A DNA stretch of 64,000 bases from contig CAZSLI010000008.1 in assembly GCA_964607705.1 (NCBI GenBank), positions 1-64,000 of the forward strand, written 5' to 3'. The notes under the pieces are model-generated. The model worked only from the letters and a program-made list of their open reading frames with translations. It had not been told where the DNA came from and ran no database searches. Shown here in pieces: positions 18,957 through 28,460 of this stretch. Both the position numbers and the translations under genes were made by a program. Position 1 is the stretch's first letter; every line of letters begins with the position of its first letter. The DNA comes from CAZSLI01 sp964607705 (lineage in GTDB: Bacteria > Actinomycetota > Coriobacteriia > Anaerosomatales > PHET01).

Positions 18957-21900
18957 GTGGATCGCAAGCGGACTATGCGCTGGTGGTCGGCGTTCGTACT
19001 GGTCGTCGCCATCGTCGTGGCGGCGCTCGGTGTTTCGGGCGCAGGGGCGGCACAGGCACCCGTAACGGCCGGCGGTGTTCAGGCCGGTCAACCTTCTGTC
19101 TCGGGAACGAGGGTCGCCTGGGCGGACTACCGCGGCGGCCAGTGGGACATCTGGCTCTATGACGCCATGACCAAGCGCGCTCGTCGCGTCACTTCCGGCG
19201 CAGGCGACAAGGTTCAGCCGTCACTCTCCGGCGACAAGCTGGTATTCGTCTCCTATTCGGCCTCGAGCAAGGGCGATGTCTGGGTTTACGACATCACGAG
19301 CGGTGAATCTCGGTGTCTGAGTGTTGACGGGCTGGGTAAGCCGTTGCCGGGCGACCAGCTCAACCCCGTCATCGACGGTCCCTGGGTCGCTTGGGAAGAC
19401 CTGTCGAGCGCCTACAACAACTCCAAGATCTATGCATACAACCTCGAGGCAGCCACCGGTTTTCAGGTCGCCGGGCAGTCCAGCCGGCAGTTCCGTCGGC
19501 CGAGGATCTCCGGAAACAGCCTGGTGTACGAGTCGGCGGCTCGAGATTTCGGTCAGAGCGACATCATGCTGTGCGACCTTGCCTTGAGCTTGGAGTACGG
19601 TGGGGCCTCGGTGACCGCCGTGTCCGACACGACGGCCGATGAGCGACTCCCCGTCACTGACGGCCGCTACGTTGTCTGGGTTCGTTCCCAGCCGGGTTCC
19701 GGCTACGACATCGTCGCGAAAGACCTGCAGACGGCTCAGGAGTTCGTCGTGAGCGCCGCTCCGGGCGAGCAGACGCTCCCCGTGATCGCCGGCGGGAAGG
19801 TCTACTGGACCGACTCCAGCGACGGCGTGGCGATTCGCTACAGGAACCTCGATGGTGGCGCGACGGCATTGTTCCCCTATCGCTCGCGCACTGAGATCTC
19901 TGGGCTTGCGGCCTCTGCTGACGCTCTCGCGTGGCTCCAACCAGGCGCCAATGGCCGGTGGTCGGTCAAGGTCCTGCTGGGTTCGCCGGTGGCAGGCGTC
20001 TCGGTGGCTTCGTTCCTGCCCGGTGGCCCGGCCTGGTCTGCATTCCGTTTCGCCTCTATGTCGGCGGGTGCGGACAACACGGCCCCCGTTGTGACCGCGT
20101 CATCCGTCACTCCCGGCGAGACGGACGTGAGCGCGACCGAATCACTCAGGGTGTATTTCTCAGAGCCGATGGATCCGACATCGGTCACGTCGAAGACCGT
20201 CATTCTGCGCGACGTGAAGACCGGAGCAAAGCTCGGCGCGAAGGTGCGGTACTCGTCGCTTCTCAAGGCGGCGATCGTCACTCCTCAGCAGCCGCTCAGC
20301 GGTTCGTATACGCTGGCGGTTTCGCCGGGCGTCAAGGACACTGCCGGCAACGCCACCGGGAGCCACTTCGCGGCCACGTTCTCGACCGCGAGCTTCGTCG
20401 AGGCGGGACTGCCGCCCGATCGCGTGAACAACGTGATCGCCGTCATCTCGGACGCGACCGGCAAGGTCAGGGTCAGCTGGGATCCTTCTACGGACCCAGA
20501 CGGAGACATGCTCGGATATCAGGTCAAGCGTTTCGCGACACCAGCCAACACGCCTGCGGGGTTCTCGGCGGCCGCGACGCTCACGCCTGATTCGGGGCCG
20601 ATGACCATCGCATCCTCGGCGACGTCGGCTACCTTCGCGCCTGCAGCGGATGAAGTGCAGAAGACGTCCGTCTACTACTACGCCGTCGTTGCGGTCGATG
20701 CTGCCGGCAACTACTCGTCGGTCTGGTACAACTCCTCGCCGAACCCGCATGGTGGCGAGCTGGTCGGCATGAACACGAACACGTGTCTGAAGTGCCACAC
20801 CGCGCACACGTCATCCTCGGGTGGCATGCTCGGAGCTCGCGGCGCGGAGTCGTGCTACGAATGTCACGGCGGGACGTCGCAGTCCGCGGCGGCCGGTGCT
20901 TATGCGATCAACAACGTGCAGGCGCAGTTCTTCGACTACCCCTACACGGATCTCAGCCCGGCGCAGCCCTCGGCACCTTCGCGCCACGGAAACGCGTACA
21001 CGCGACAGGCCGCCACTGCCGGTCAGTGCGACATGTGCCATGCACCGCATAAGCGCTCGTACAACTCCAACCAGGCGATCAGCTATCGCAAGCTGCTGAA
21101 GCGCTCGCAGCTCGCCAACGACGCGACCAGCACTCCGGTGGTGTACAGCGCCGACAACGCGCCGATGGGCAAGGTCCTGTGCCTCCAGTGTCACGGCACT
21201 GACGGCGACGAGGCGACCACGCAGACGGCGCCGTACTCGAACATGTACTACTACGGTGGCCCGACCGCCTATGCCAATACCGCCGGTCAGCACAACGGCG
21301 CGAACTGGGACGGCACGACCGCAACGGTCTCCGCTGCGCACGGAACACAGAACCTGAACGACGCTGCCAGGGCGCTTCCATACGGCGGCTCGCTGCCGGC
21401 TAACGCCTGCCAGGTCTGCCATGCCGAGCACGGTTCTGAGTCACCTTCGCTGCTGGCCTATCGCCGCAGCGCGACGACGACCCAGCTGGGCGAGGCCGGG
21501 CTATGCCTGAAGTGCCATGGCGCCGGCCCCGAGGCGAATAGCCCGAACAACTGGACTCGCACCGCACCGACGGGGGCGGGGACCATCGGTGTGCGCAATG
21601 TCGCCAATGAATTCGCACGGTCATCGCGCCATCCCATCACGACTGTCTCAGGGGGGATCAGCGCGGCAGCGGTCACTCACACGAGTGACACTGACTTCGG
21701 TACGTACGCGCTGTCGTCGACGAGCATCAGCGGCACCGGGGTATCCGCCTCGCTTGCGCTTTCGCCCCTCGGCTTGGGTTACGCAACCGCCGGAACCGCT
21801 GTGTCGGGTGCAGTGACGAACAGTTCGGGAACGCTGCAGGGCTGGACCGATCTGACCGTGAATGGCGTTGAGCCCGGCTCATCGTCCGTCACGATCGATG

Positions 21901-24833
21901 TCCTTGATGGCGCGACAGACGCCACGTTCGACGGGGCATTGACCGGTATCGCATACACCGCGACGCCGATGGTCATCCCGCTCACCACAGTCGACAAGAA
22001 CGCGCATCCGTCGCTGAAGATCCGTTTCAACCTCGCTTCACCAGCGGGAGTGGCGGCGTCGACCGCTGACAACTTCGATGACAACGCCTTCGATGTGACT
22101 GCGCCCGAGCCGGCCTGGAAGGACGCCATCCTCGGCTCAACCGATCCTGACGCAGGCACGGTGCAAGATCTCATCCCCGTGCAGGGATTCGAAACGACTG
22201 GCTGGACCACCGACTTCCCGACGACGAACGGGGAGGTCACTCGCAGTACAACCGCATGGACATCGATGACGGGCACTGCGTCGCTTCGTTTGCAGGGCGG
22301 CGGAACCGCGCCTGACTGGGCGCAGAGCCGAGTCCTTGACGCAGCCGGTTGGACCGGTGTGACGGTCACTTTCTCCTACAACTCGAACACGCTGGATGCG
22401 GGCGAGTGGATGCGAGTGCAATACAGCACTGATACGAACGGCACGACCTGGACCGATGGGTGGTCTCTGAACGGCAACAGCGTTACCCAGCAGGGCACCA
22501 ACGGTACCTTTACCATCCCGTCGCCGACATCGACCACCCGCATCCGGCTCGTCTTGAGCACCGGAAGCGGCACCACGGAGTACGCGTACTTCGATCAGGT
22601 TCGGGTCTACGGAACATCTCCGAACACGACGATCTGGCCCAACGAGAGTGGTCAGCTTCTAACACTGCGTGCCGAGGGCACCGGCATGGGTACGGCAGTC
22701 GCGAGCGATGAGGGCGACTATGTCTACCTCGACCCTGCCGCGTCAACTTGGATCTCCGGCAGCGATTTCGACGCACGTGTTCGCTACGTGGCGCTGCGCA
22801 ACAACACCACCACCACCAGGTCTGGCTTGATGATTCGCACTGGTGCGCTTGAGGCGAACGCGGCCGCCGCGGACGCCGAGATGGCAGGAGTGTTCGTCAC
22901 GAACGGGACTGCAGCGTTCCAGTACCGTGCTACAGCGGGCACCAACGCGGCCACGAACGGCGGCACGGTTGCTGCATCCGGACCCCCCCGTTGGCTGCGG
23001 CTCGTTCGATCGGGTAGCACCTTCACCGGATACGTCTCAGCCGATGGGACGGCATGGACGCAGGTTGGTACTCCGAGGACGCTGACCATAGGTGCTTTGG
23101 ACGCCGTGCTGGTCGGTTTGGGGCTTACATCCGGCGCCAACGGCAACTTCTCGGAGGCGGACTTCGACGACTTCAGTATCACTCAGCTGAACGCGCCGGC
23201 GGCGAGTACACCGCAGGTCAATGACGTGACAGTCGGCTGGACCTACATTCCCGATCCGTCAGGCACGAGCACCTGCTACAGCTGCCACAACACGCACTTC
23301 GTTGCCGAGGGCACTGCCAACACGGCATGGGAGAAGAGCCGGGTCTCGAACCCACAGGACACCAACGCTCTCTACACCGGCACGATCACCGACTTCTGCC
23401 TTGGGTGCCACGGCGTGACTCCGGGCGGCGACGGCTCCGTCAACATCGCCGCTGTCACGAATAGCGCGAACGCCCTGGTGCCGTTCAATGTCGGAATGCG
23501 CCCCGTGTCCTCGTGGCCCTTCTTCACGGGTTGGAGCAAGAGTGGGTTCACTGCGAGCGCGCACGGCGCGAGCGCGGCGACGGCGGTCAAGTGCGAGGCG
23601 TGCCACGATCCTCACGGCTCGAACAACCCCGCGTTGACCGCTTGGACGCGCCCTGGGACTGCAAGCTGGCAGACGAACGGGACTCCTCCGGTGGGGACCC
23701 GTGCTAACACCGCCACGGTGGACGCCTTCGAAGAGAACCTCTGCTACAAGTGCCACGGCAACGTCAGCGCGGCTGCAAATGGACGGGGTCTGGCGAACAA
23801 CACCGTCGACATTTACACACCCTTCCAGTCCACATACAGGCACCCCGTCGCCTCGGGAACGCAGGGCACTCCGGTGCACAGCGATCAGGAGACCAAGAGT
23901 GATCTTCTGACCAAGCGCCACGCCGAGTGCGCCGACTGCCACGATCCACACAATGCGGCGTCGGGCAACGCTGCGGACAACTCTTCGGTGGCCGGAAACG
24001 TCCTGCGCGGAGTCGTTGGGGTCAGGCCCACCGCATGGCCGGCCAACTGGACGACTGTGCCTGGAGCCAACTGGACTGTCGAGAAGCTTGATGGCCAGAC
24101 CTCAGACTACGAGGCTTACCTCTGCCTAAAGTGCCATAGCAGCTACTTGGATCCGACTGGCTACGGGACCACCGCACCGATGACGATCTCGACCAACACC
24201 GGTGGGGCGACCTACCGGCAGACGGACCTGGCCTTGGAGTTCAACCCGAACAACCAGTCGGGCCACAATATCCTCGGCACGACCTCCGTGTTCCCCAAGA
24301 CCACCGTGGCTCAGGGATTGCCCTATTCCTTCGGTGCTCCGGACCTTAACCTCAACACGACACTCGGCTTCAGTGACACTGCGGCCACCTACAACCAGCA
24401 GAAGGTCACGTGTTCGGATTGCCACTCGTATGATGGTACGGGTGCGATCGGGCCTCACGGATCCGGAAGCAAGTTCATGGTTGATGCTCCCACGGCTGGC
24501 CAGACGGCCAACTGGTACACCACGCAGCTTGGCAACTGGGGCACATCCAACTTCCTGTGCCGGAAGTGCCACACCAGCATGACGACCAACACCACCCACT
24601 CGAACCACAGCAGCCGTGGATTGTCGTGCGAGCGTTGTCATGTGCGCATCCCCCACGGCTGGAAGCGCCCGCGCCTGCTGCGTCGTGCGACGGTCGATCA
24701 GCTTCCGTACAGCGATCCTGGTGTGACCGGATTGACTGCGATCGAGTACATGAACTACTCGGGCGATGTCAGCTCTAGCGACTGCTCGGACAACTGCGGT
24801 CGGCACAGCTCCGCAGGAACCGCGTGGCCGTAG
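18957..24833 (+). CDS. Giant propeller-multiheme cytochrome (1958 aa, 15 CXXCH)
   Basis: The GTG start has GGAGGAG six bases upstream and is followed by a signal peptide (~32 residues). The order is: a TolB/PD40-like beta-propeller (about 35-368, repeats such as VAWADYRGGQWDIWLYD); a Big_5/SbsA-like Ig domain (about 377-480, with VYFSEPMDP); a fibronectin-III-like domain (about 485-597); six CXXCH motifs (about 610-850); a beta-sandwich region with a jelly-roll domain (about 1068-1224) and a LamG-like domain (about 1230-1411); and nine further CXXCH motifs (about 1440-1891). It ends with PHGWKRPRLL and DCSDNCGRHSS, matching the tail of the protein at 84-9233. All 15 heme sites are canonical, unlike the first giant. 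Probably extracellular and possibly surface-binding; the acceptor is unknown. Confidence 0.88.
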   Translation: MDRKRTMRWWSAFVLVVAIVVAALGVSGAGAAQAPVTAGGVQAGQPSVSGTRVAWADYRGGQWDIWLYDAMTKRARRVTSGAGDKVQPSLSGDKLVFVSYSASSKGDVWVYDITSGESRCLSVDGLGKPLPGDQLNPVIDGPWVAWEDLSSAYNNSKIYAYNLEAATGFQVAGQSSRQFRRPRISGNSLVYESAARDFGQSDIMLCDLALSLEYGGASVTAVSDTTADERLPVTDGRYVVWVRSQPGSGYDIVAKDLQTAQEFVVSAAPGEQTLPVIAGGKVYWTDSSDGVAIRYRNLDGGATALFPYRSRTEISGLAASADALAWLQPGANGRWSVKVLLGSPVAGVSVASFLPGGPAWSAFRFASMSAGADNTAPVVTASSVTPGETDVSATESLRVYFSEPMDPTSVTSKTVILRDVKTGAKLGAKVRYSSLLKAAIVTPQQPLSGSYTLAVSPGVKDTAGNATGSHFAATFSTASFVEAGLPPDRVNNVIAVISDATGKVRVSWDPSTDPDGDMLGYQVKRFATPANTPAGFSAAATLTPDSGPMTIASSATSATFAPAADEVQKTSVYYYAVVAVDAAGNYSSVWYNSSPNPHGGELVGMNTNTCLKCHTAHTSSSGGMLGARGAESCYECHGGTSQSAAAGAYAINNVQAQFFDYPYTDLSPAQPSAPSRHGNAYTRQAATAGQCDMCHAPHKRSYNSNQAISYRKLLKRSQLANDATSTPVVYSADNAPMGKVLCLQCHGTDGDEATTQTAPYSNMYYYGGPTAYANTAGQHNGANWDGTTATVSAAHGTQNLNDAARALPYGGSLPANACQVCHAEHGSESPSLLAYRRSATTTQLGEAGLCLKCHGAGPEANSPNNWTRTAPTGAGTIGVRNVANEFARSSRHPITTVSGGISAAAVTHTSDTDFGTYALSSTSISGTGVSASLALSPLGLGYATAGTAVSGAVTNSSGTLQGWTDLTVNGVEPGSSSVTIDVLDGATDATFDGALTGIAYTATPMVIPLTTVDKNAHPSLKIRFNLASPAGVAASTADNFDDNAFDVTAPEPAWKDAILGSTDPDAGTVQDLIPVQGFETTGWTTDFPTTNGEVTRSTTAWTSMTGTASLRLQGGGTAPDWAQSRVLDAAGWTGVTVTFSYNSNTLDAGEWMRVQYSTDTNGTTWTDGWSLNGNSVTQQGTNGTFTIPSPTSTTRIRLVLSTGSGTTEYAYFDQVRVYGTSPNTTIWPNESGQLLTLRAEGTGMGTAVASDEGDYVYLDPAASTWISGSDFDARVRYVALRNNTTTTRSGLMIRTGALEANAAAADAEMAGVFVTNGTAAFQYRATAGTNAATNGGTVAASGPPRWLRLVRSGSTFTGYVSADGTAWTQVGTPRTLTIGALDAVLVGLGLTSGANGNFSEADFDDFSITQLNAPAASTPQVNDVTVGWTYIPDPSGTSTCYSCHNTHFVAEGTANTAWEKSRVSNPQDTNALYTGTITDFCLGCHGVTPGGDGSVNIAAVTNSANALVPFNVGMRPVSSWPFFTGWSKSGFTASAHGASAATAVKCEACHDPHGSNNPALTAWTRPGTASWQTNGTPPVGTRANTATVDAFEENLCYKCHGNVSAAANGRGLANNTVDIYTPFQSTYRHPVASGTQGTPVHSDQETKSDLLTKRHAECADCHDPHNAASGNAADNSSVAGNVLRGVVGVRPTAWPANWTTVPGANWTVEKLDGQTSDYEAYLCLKCHSSYLDPTGYGTTAPMTISTNTGGATYRQTDLALEFNPNNQSGHNILGTTSVFPKTTVAQGLPYSFGAPDLNLNTTLGFSDTAATYNQQKVTCSDCHSYDGTGAIGPHGSGSKFMVDAPTAGQTANWYTTQLGNWGTSNFLCRKCHTSMTTNTTHSNHSSRGLSCERCHVRIPHGWKRPRLLRRATVDQLPYSDPGVTGLTAIEYMNYSGDVSSSDCSDNCGRHSSAGTAWP

Positions 24834-24858
24834 GTCTTCTCAGCGTCTTGTATCGACT

Positions 24859-24890
24859 CGAGGGGGCGCCTGTTGCGCCCCCTCGTTCGT
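24859..24890 (+). terminator. Rho-independent terminator after the second giant cytochrome
   Basis: A perfect 11-bp stem (CGAGGGGGCGC at 24859-24869, GCGCCCCCTCG at 24875-24885) with a CTGTT loop is followed by a T-rich stretch (TTCGTTGT). Confidence 0.8.
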
Positions 24891-24901
24891 TGTCGCTAGC
24901 G

Positions 24902-24914
24902 TAGAATCCGCGAT
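24902..24914 (+). promoter_or_regulatory. -10 element placed for a leaderless transcript
   Basis: TAGAAT at 24902-24907 ends seven bases before the ATG at 24915. That spacing puts the likely transcription start at or next to the A of the start codon, as in the leaderless mRNAs common in Actinobacteria. No ribosome-binding site precedes the ATG, which agrees. No clear -35 was found. Confidence 0.55.
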
Positions 24915-25436
24915 ATGAAACGACTCGCAGTACTACTCTTCATCGGCGTGATGGTCGCTGCTGCCGGATGCGCGGACAGAGGCCCTGCCGATACCGTGAG
25001 CTCATCTCGCGTCGGTCCGCCGCCCATGGTCACCGTGCCCCCCAGGTTGGCCACGCCGGAGGAGTCGGTCCGCACGTATCTCGAGTATGTGACGCTGGCC
25101 TACCGCATGGCGAACTCCGAAGCGACCACGCGGACGGCGACTGATTATGAGAACGTCCGGATCGACGCTTACATAGAGCTCAATCGCGAAAAGGGGCAGG
25201 GCATCGAGCAGCGGCTCTTGTCCTTTGCTTCTGGCGTGCCATCCTCCACGGCGGACACTGCGACAGTGACTGCCAAGGAGACTTGGGAGTACCGCTACTT
25301 CGACCTGCGGACGCTCGCCTACGTGTCGGAGCCGACTAAGGCCAGCTACGACGCCACGTACACCGTCGTTCGCCAGCCCGACGGTCGCTGGCTGGTTGAT
25401 GCTGTCAAGGCGGAACCTAGGTCGAGGACTCAGTAG
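24915..25436 (+). CDS. Putative lipoprotein upstream of ResB (173 aa)
   Basis: A short signal sequence ends in a lipobox (AAAGC, Cys19), so the mature protein is expected to be lipid-anchored outside the membrane. The rest is an alpha+beta domain of about 120 residues. The pattern SVRTYLEYVTLAY near its start, and a C-terminal TYTVVRQPDGRWLVDAV segment, recall NTF2/SnoaL-like lipoproteins, but I cannot assign a function. It has no CXXCH. The next gene, ResB, starts immediately after its stop, so the two are probably one transcript and the lipoprotein may take part in cytochrome maturation or heme handling; that is inferred from position only. Confidence 0.75.
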   Translation: MKRLAVLLFIGVMVAAAGCADRGPADTVSSSRVGPPPMVTVPPRLATPEESVRTYLEYVTLAYRMANSEATTRTATDYENVRIDAYIELNREKGQGIEQRLLSFASGVPSSTADTATVTAKETWEYRYFDLRTLAYVSEPTKASYDATYTVVRQPDGRWLVDAVKAEPRSRTQ

Positions 25437-26795
25437 ATGAGTCGGCGAGTGCGATTGGTGAAGGTTCTCAGGTCGCGCCGCGTGGCCATCTGGCTGCTGG
25501 TCGGGCTGACTGCGTATGCGGGGCTGCTGATCACCCTGCCCGGCCAGGGACGCGGTGCCGAGGCGCCGCTCTTCCTCAGCTTCTCCTCGCCGATCTTCCT
25601 GGTTGCCTTGGTCTACCTTGGAATCTCGACAGCTATATGCGCCTGGGAACGCTCGCGTGTCGCGCTTGAACAGATGCGGCATAGGTCTGGGCTCGACGAG
25701 CCGCTGAGGCGGCGAATCGCCGCCAGGTCGCCGGTATGTCTGTATCCGGGCCCCCTCGACGATGCGAGGCCACTCGTCGCCGCCGCACTCGCAGGACAGG
25801 GGTTAGTCACACAATCCACCCGCAGCGCCGTTCAGGGGCGATCCGGACGGCTCGGTCCGCTCGGTAGCCCTCTGTTCCATTGGGCGCTCGCCGCGCTCTT
25901 CGCGCTGGTGCTGCTGGGGCAGGTAAGTCGGTCGGAGGGGAAGATCGGCGTGGGGCTAGACTCGCGGAAGCCGCTGAGTTCAGACAACTTCGACAGCATC
26001 ATTCAAGGGGCCGCGTATTCCGACAGGTTCGCCGACGCCGAACTCAGGGTGATCGCGTGGAAGCCTGAATACGTGATCGGCGGGATCGACAGGGGTCCCG
26101 TGCCAGTTGTTGCGTTGACCCGGAACGGGCGCGTGCTGGCCAGCTCGCCGGTCTACCCCAACCATCCGCTTCGCTACCGGTCGCTGCTCGTCCACTACGA
26201 GGATTTCGACTACTACGCCGACTTGACGCTGCTCGGAAGTGACCTTAAGCCGTTGAGTGGAGCCCAAGTCGTGTTCGACGTGGTGGGGCCGCGGCGTAGC
26301 GTGTTGTCGACAGAGGTGATCACGCTCACCGGGGCACGTGGGAGGCGCGTTCCGGTCACCGTCTCGCCGCTGGTATCGATCGCGGTCGGCGCGTCTGCAC
26401 GGCGGCGCCAGTTGAGGCTCACTTGGGCAGATGAGTCGGGCGCTGCTTCGAGCACGGTCCTCGCCGAGGGGGCGACGGCGGTGATCGCAGGCGCTCCGCT
26501 GCGTTTCGACACCGCGGGCGAGTACGTGCGGTTGTCGGTCGCCGACGATTGGTCGGTCTACCCGATCTACCTGGTGTTCTTCTTGATGATTGTGGGCAAC
26601 GCCATATCGGCCCTTTGGCCGAGGCGGGTCGCGTGGGTGCTGCTTACCTCGGTTGCCGAAGGGACTGAACTGCGCCTTCTCGCCACGGACCAACGCCGAG
26701 AGGTGGTCTTTGAGCTCCGGCTTGCTGAGGCCTTGCGGGAGATGTGCGGCACATCTGAGAGCCCGGCCCCAGTGTCTGGTGAGGCCAGCACCTAG
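25437..26795 (+). CDS. resB: ResB/Ccs1-family cytochrome c biogenesis protein (452 aa)
   Basis: ResB works with CcsA/ResC in system II to deliver heme to apocytochromes outside the membrane. The protein shows two N-terminal membrane segments (about 14-31 and 43-62), a third before the large extracytoplasmic domain (about 142-162) and one near the C-terminus (about 370-390). The domain order and the paired LLVHYEDFDYYADLTL segment fit the family. It starts one base after the lipoprotein stop. It sits directly between the giant cytochromes and the two membrane cytochromes, so a role in loading their hemes is likely. The CcsA partner is not in this window. The sequence is divergent, so its ability to act on CX4CH motifs is unknown. 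Confidence 0.82.
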   Translation: MSRRVRLVKVLRSRRVAIWLLVGLTAYAGLLITLPGQGRGAEAPLFLSFSSPIFLVALVYLGISTAICAWERSRVALEQMRHRSGLDEPLRRRIAARSPVCLYPGPLDDARPLVAAALAGQGLVTQSTRSAVQGRSGRLGPLGSPLFHWALAALFALVLLGQVSRSEGKIGVGLDSRKPLSSDNFDSIIQGAAYSDRFADAELRVIAWKPEYVIGGIDRGPVPVVALTRNGRVLASSPVYPNHPLRYRSLLVHYEDFDYYADLTLLGSDLKPLSGAQVVFDVVGPRRSVLSTEVITLTGARGRRVPVTVSPLVSIAVGASARRRQLRLTWADESGAASSTVLAEGATAVIAGAPLRFDTAGEYVRLSVADDWSVYPIYLVFFLMIVGNAISALWPRRVAWVLLTSVAEGTELRLLATDQRREVVFELRLAEALREMCGTSESPAPVSGEAST

Positions 26796-26866
26796 CGGCG
26801 CCCATAAGGGACGCGCGAGCGGTTCCATTTCGTGGTAAGAACCCTTCGTGCGAGCGATAACGATGG

Positions 26867-26896
26867 TTCATATTGGCAGGTACGCCGTGCTAGACT
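26867..26896 (+). promoter_or_regulatory. Candidate promoter for the membrane cytochrome pair
   Basis: TAGACT at 26891-26896 is a good -10 match. TTCATA at 26867-26872 lies 18 bases upstream as a weak -35. It is placed 70 bases before the TTG start in the 170-base gap after resB. Confidence 0.4.
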
Positions 26897-26965
26897 GTCC
26901 GTGGTAGGGTGCGCCGCCCAGACCATGCTAACGAGCAGCTTTACACGCGGCGCATAGGAGGGTCG

Positions 26966-28438
26966 TTGACCGATCCCGACGTCGCTCCTGGCGACATCGA
27001 AACCAACGCCGGGGATCACGGCGAAGAGCAGCGACGGGGGCGATGGTGGGGACTCCTCGCCATCCTTCTGCTGCTTCTTCTTCTGATGCTTTGCGTAGTC
27101 ACGTCTGCACGCGTCTGGGTCACGGGCGGCGGTGAGCAGGCGCGCTTCGTGGCGCGCAATGCCCAGTGCCTCCAGTGCCACCCCGAGAAGATCCCGGACT
27201 TCAGCAAGAGCACGGTCCACTCGCCGTTTGCGACCAAGCGCTGTCTGTCGTGCCACACTCCGCACGGGAAGCGCATCACGGTGACGGTGGTCGGTTCTCC
27301 TCGGCAGGTCTGGCGTCAGACGATCACGGCGCTCAAATGGCTGCCGTTCCGGTTGTGGCTGCTGCTCGATGCGGGAGCCGCCGAGCAGGTCGATACCCAG
27401 TCCGCCAGCCTCGCGACGGCATCACGGACCACCAAGGACGTTGCGGGAGGCAAGTCCGGGCTCATCATGCCCGAGGAGCGGCTGTGTTGGATGTGCCACG
27501 GAGACCTCGGGCCCAAGCGTAATGACCCGTTCCAGCACCAGCCGTTCGAGTCCTCGCGCTGCACCAACTGCCACAACCCACATGCGTCGAACTTCCGAGC
27601 GCTGCTGACCCAGCCGCCGAATAGGATCTGCCTGACGTGCCACCCCATGGGCGAGCAGCTCAACCGTATGCAGTCACATCCGCCGGCGAAAGAAGGCTGG
27701 TGTACCGACTGTCACGATCCGCATGCCTCCCAGTACAAGGGTATCCTGGTCGACAACCAGCGAGACCTCTGCTTCCGATGCCACCCGAGCGTGGCCGTGA
27801 AGTCATCGATGCCGGTCCAGCATGCACCGTTCCTGAATGACAACTGCACCGGCTGCCACGAGCCCCACGGCTCCGATTACATGCCGCTGCTGGACGCCCC
27901 TCAGCCGACGCTCTGCTACAAGTGTCACGCCGAGATACAGAACCAGTTCGCCCAGTCGAGCCATCACCCGGTCGGGGTCGATCTGAAATGCGCCAGCTGC
28001 CATGACCCTCACGCGGCCCAGTACTCGGGCCTGCTCTCGGCCCGCAACAACGACTTCTGCTACCAGTGCCATGGGAACTTTGAGACCAGGTTTGCTTCCT
28101 CGAAGCACAACGAGACGCTTTGCATCGGCTGTCACACGCCACATGGCTCGCCCTATGCTCCTATCCTGCGCAACAGTAATCCTGATCTCTGTCTCGGCTG
28201 CCACGCACCCAAGCGGTACGAAGAGAAGCGCCCCGGCACTACATACGCGAACCACCCGGTGCGGCCAGCGCACTACGATGTGAACGCCCGCAAGGGCCTC
28301 ACGTGCACGAGTTCATGCCATAATCCGCACGGTACTGACAAGACCAAGATGCTCCGCTACTTCGATGCGCCTTACGACGGCAACTGCCTCATGTGCCACG
28401 CCGTCAAGAAGGGCGATCGCGTAGGCATCGACTTCTAG
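26966..28438 (+). CDS. Membrane-anchored multiheme cytochrome, doubled-CXXCH type (490 aa, 15 motifs)
   Basis: AGGAGG lies just before the TTG at 26966, which I take as the start; a GTG at 26909 in frame has no ribosome-binding site. One transmembrane anchor lies at about residues 28-51. It is followed by 14 CXXCH and one CX3CH (CTSSCH) motifs. Many occur as pairs in which the second is followed by xPHG or DPHA, the signature of the doubled-CXXCH family (NrfB/DmsE-like decaheme wires). A short heme-free stretch (about 95-150) follows the second motif and contains a further hydrophobic patch. It lies 22 bases upstream of the NapC-like gene, so it is probably that protein's electron acceptor in a membrane-to-outside relay. 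Confidence 0.87.
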   Translation: MTDPDVAPGDIETNAGDHGEEQRRGRWWGLLAILLLLLLLMLCVVTSARVWVTGGGEQARFVARNAQCLQCHPEKIPDFSKSTVHSPFATKRCLSCHTPHGKRITVTVVGSPRQVWRQTITALKWLPFRLWLLLDAGAAEQVDTQSASLATASRTTKDVAGGKSGLIMPEERLCWMCHGDLGPKRNDPFQHQPFESSRCTNCHNPHASNFRALLTQPPNRICLTCHPMGEQLNRMQSHPPAKEGWCTDCHDPHASQYKGILVDNQRDLCFRCHPSVAVKSSMPVQHAPFLNDNCTGCHEPHGSDYMPLLDAPQPTLCYKCHAEIQNQFAQSSHHPVGVDLKCASCHDPHAAQYSGLLSARNNDFCYQCHGNFETRFASSKHNETLCIGCHTPHGSPYAPILRNSNPDLCLGCHAPKRYEEKRPGTTYANHPVRPAHYDVNARKGLTCTSSCHNPHGTDKTKMLRYFDAPYDGNCLMCHAVKKGDRVGIDF

Positions 28439-28460
28439 AGACCAAGGACAGTAACCAGCG

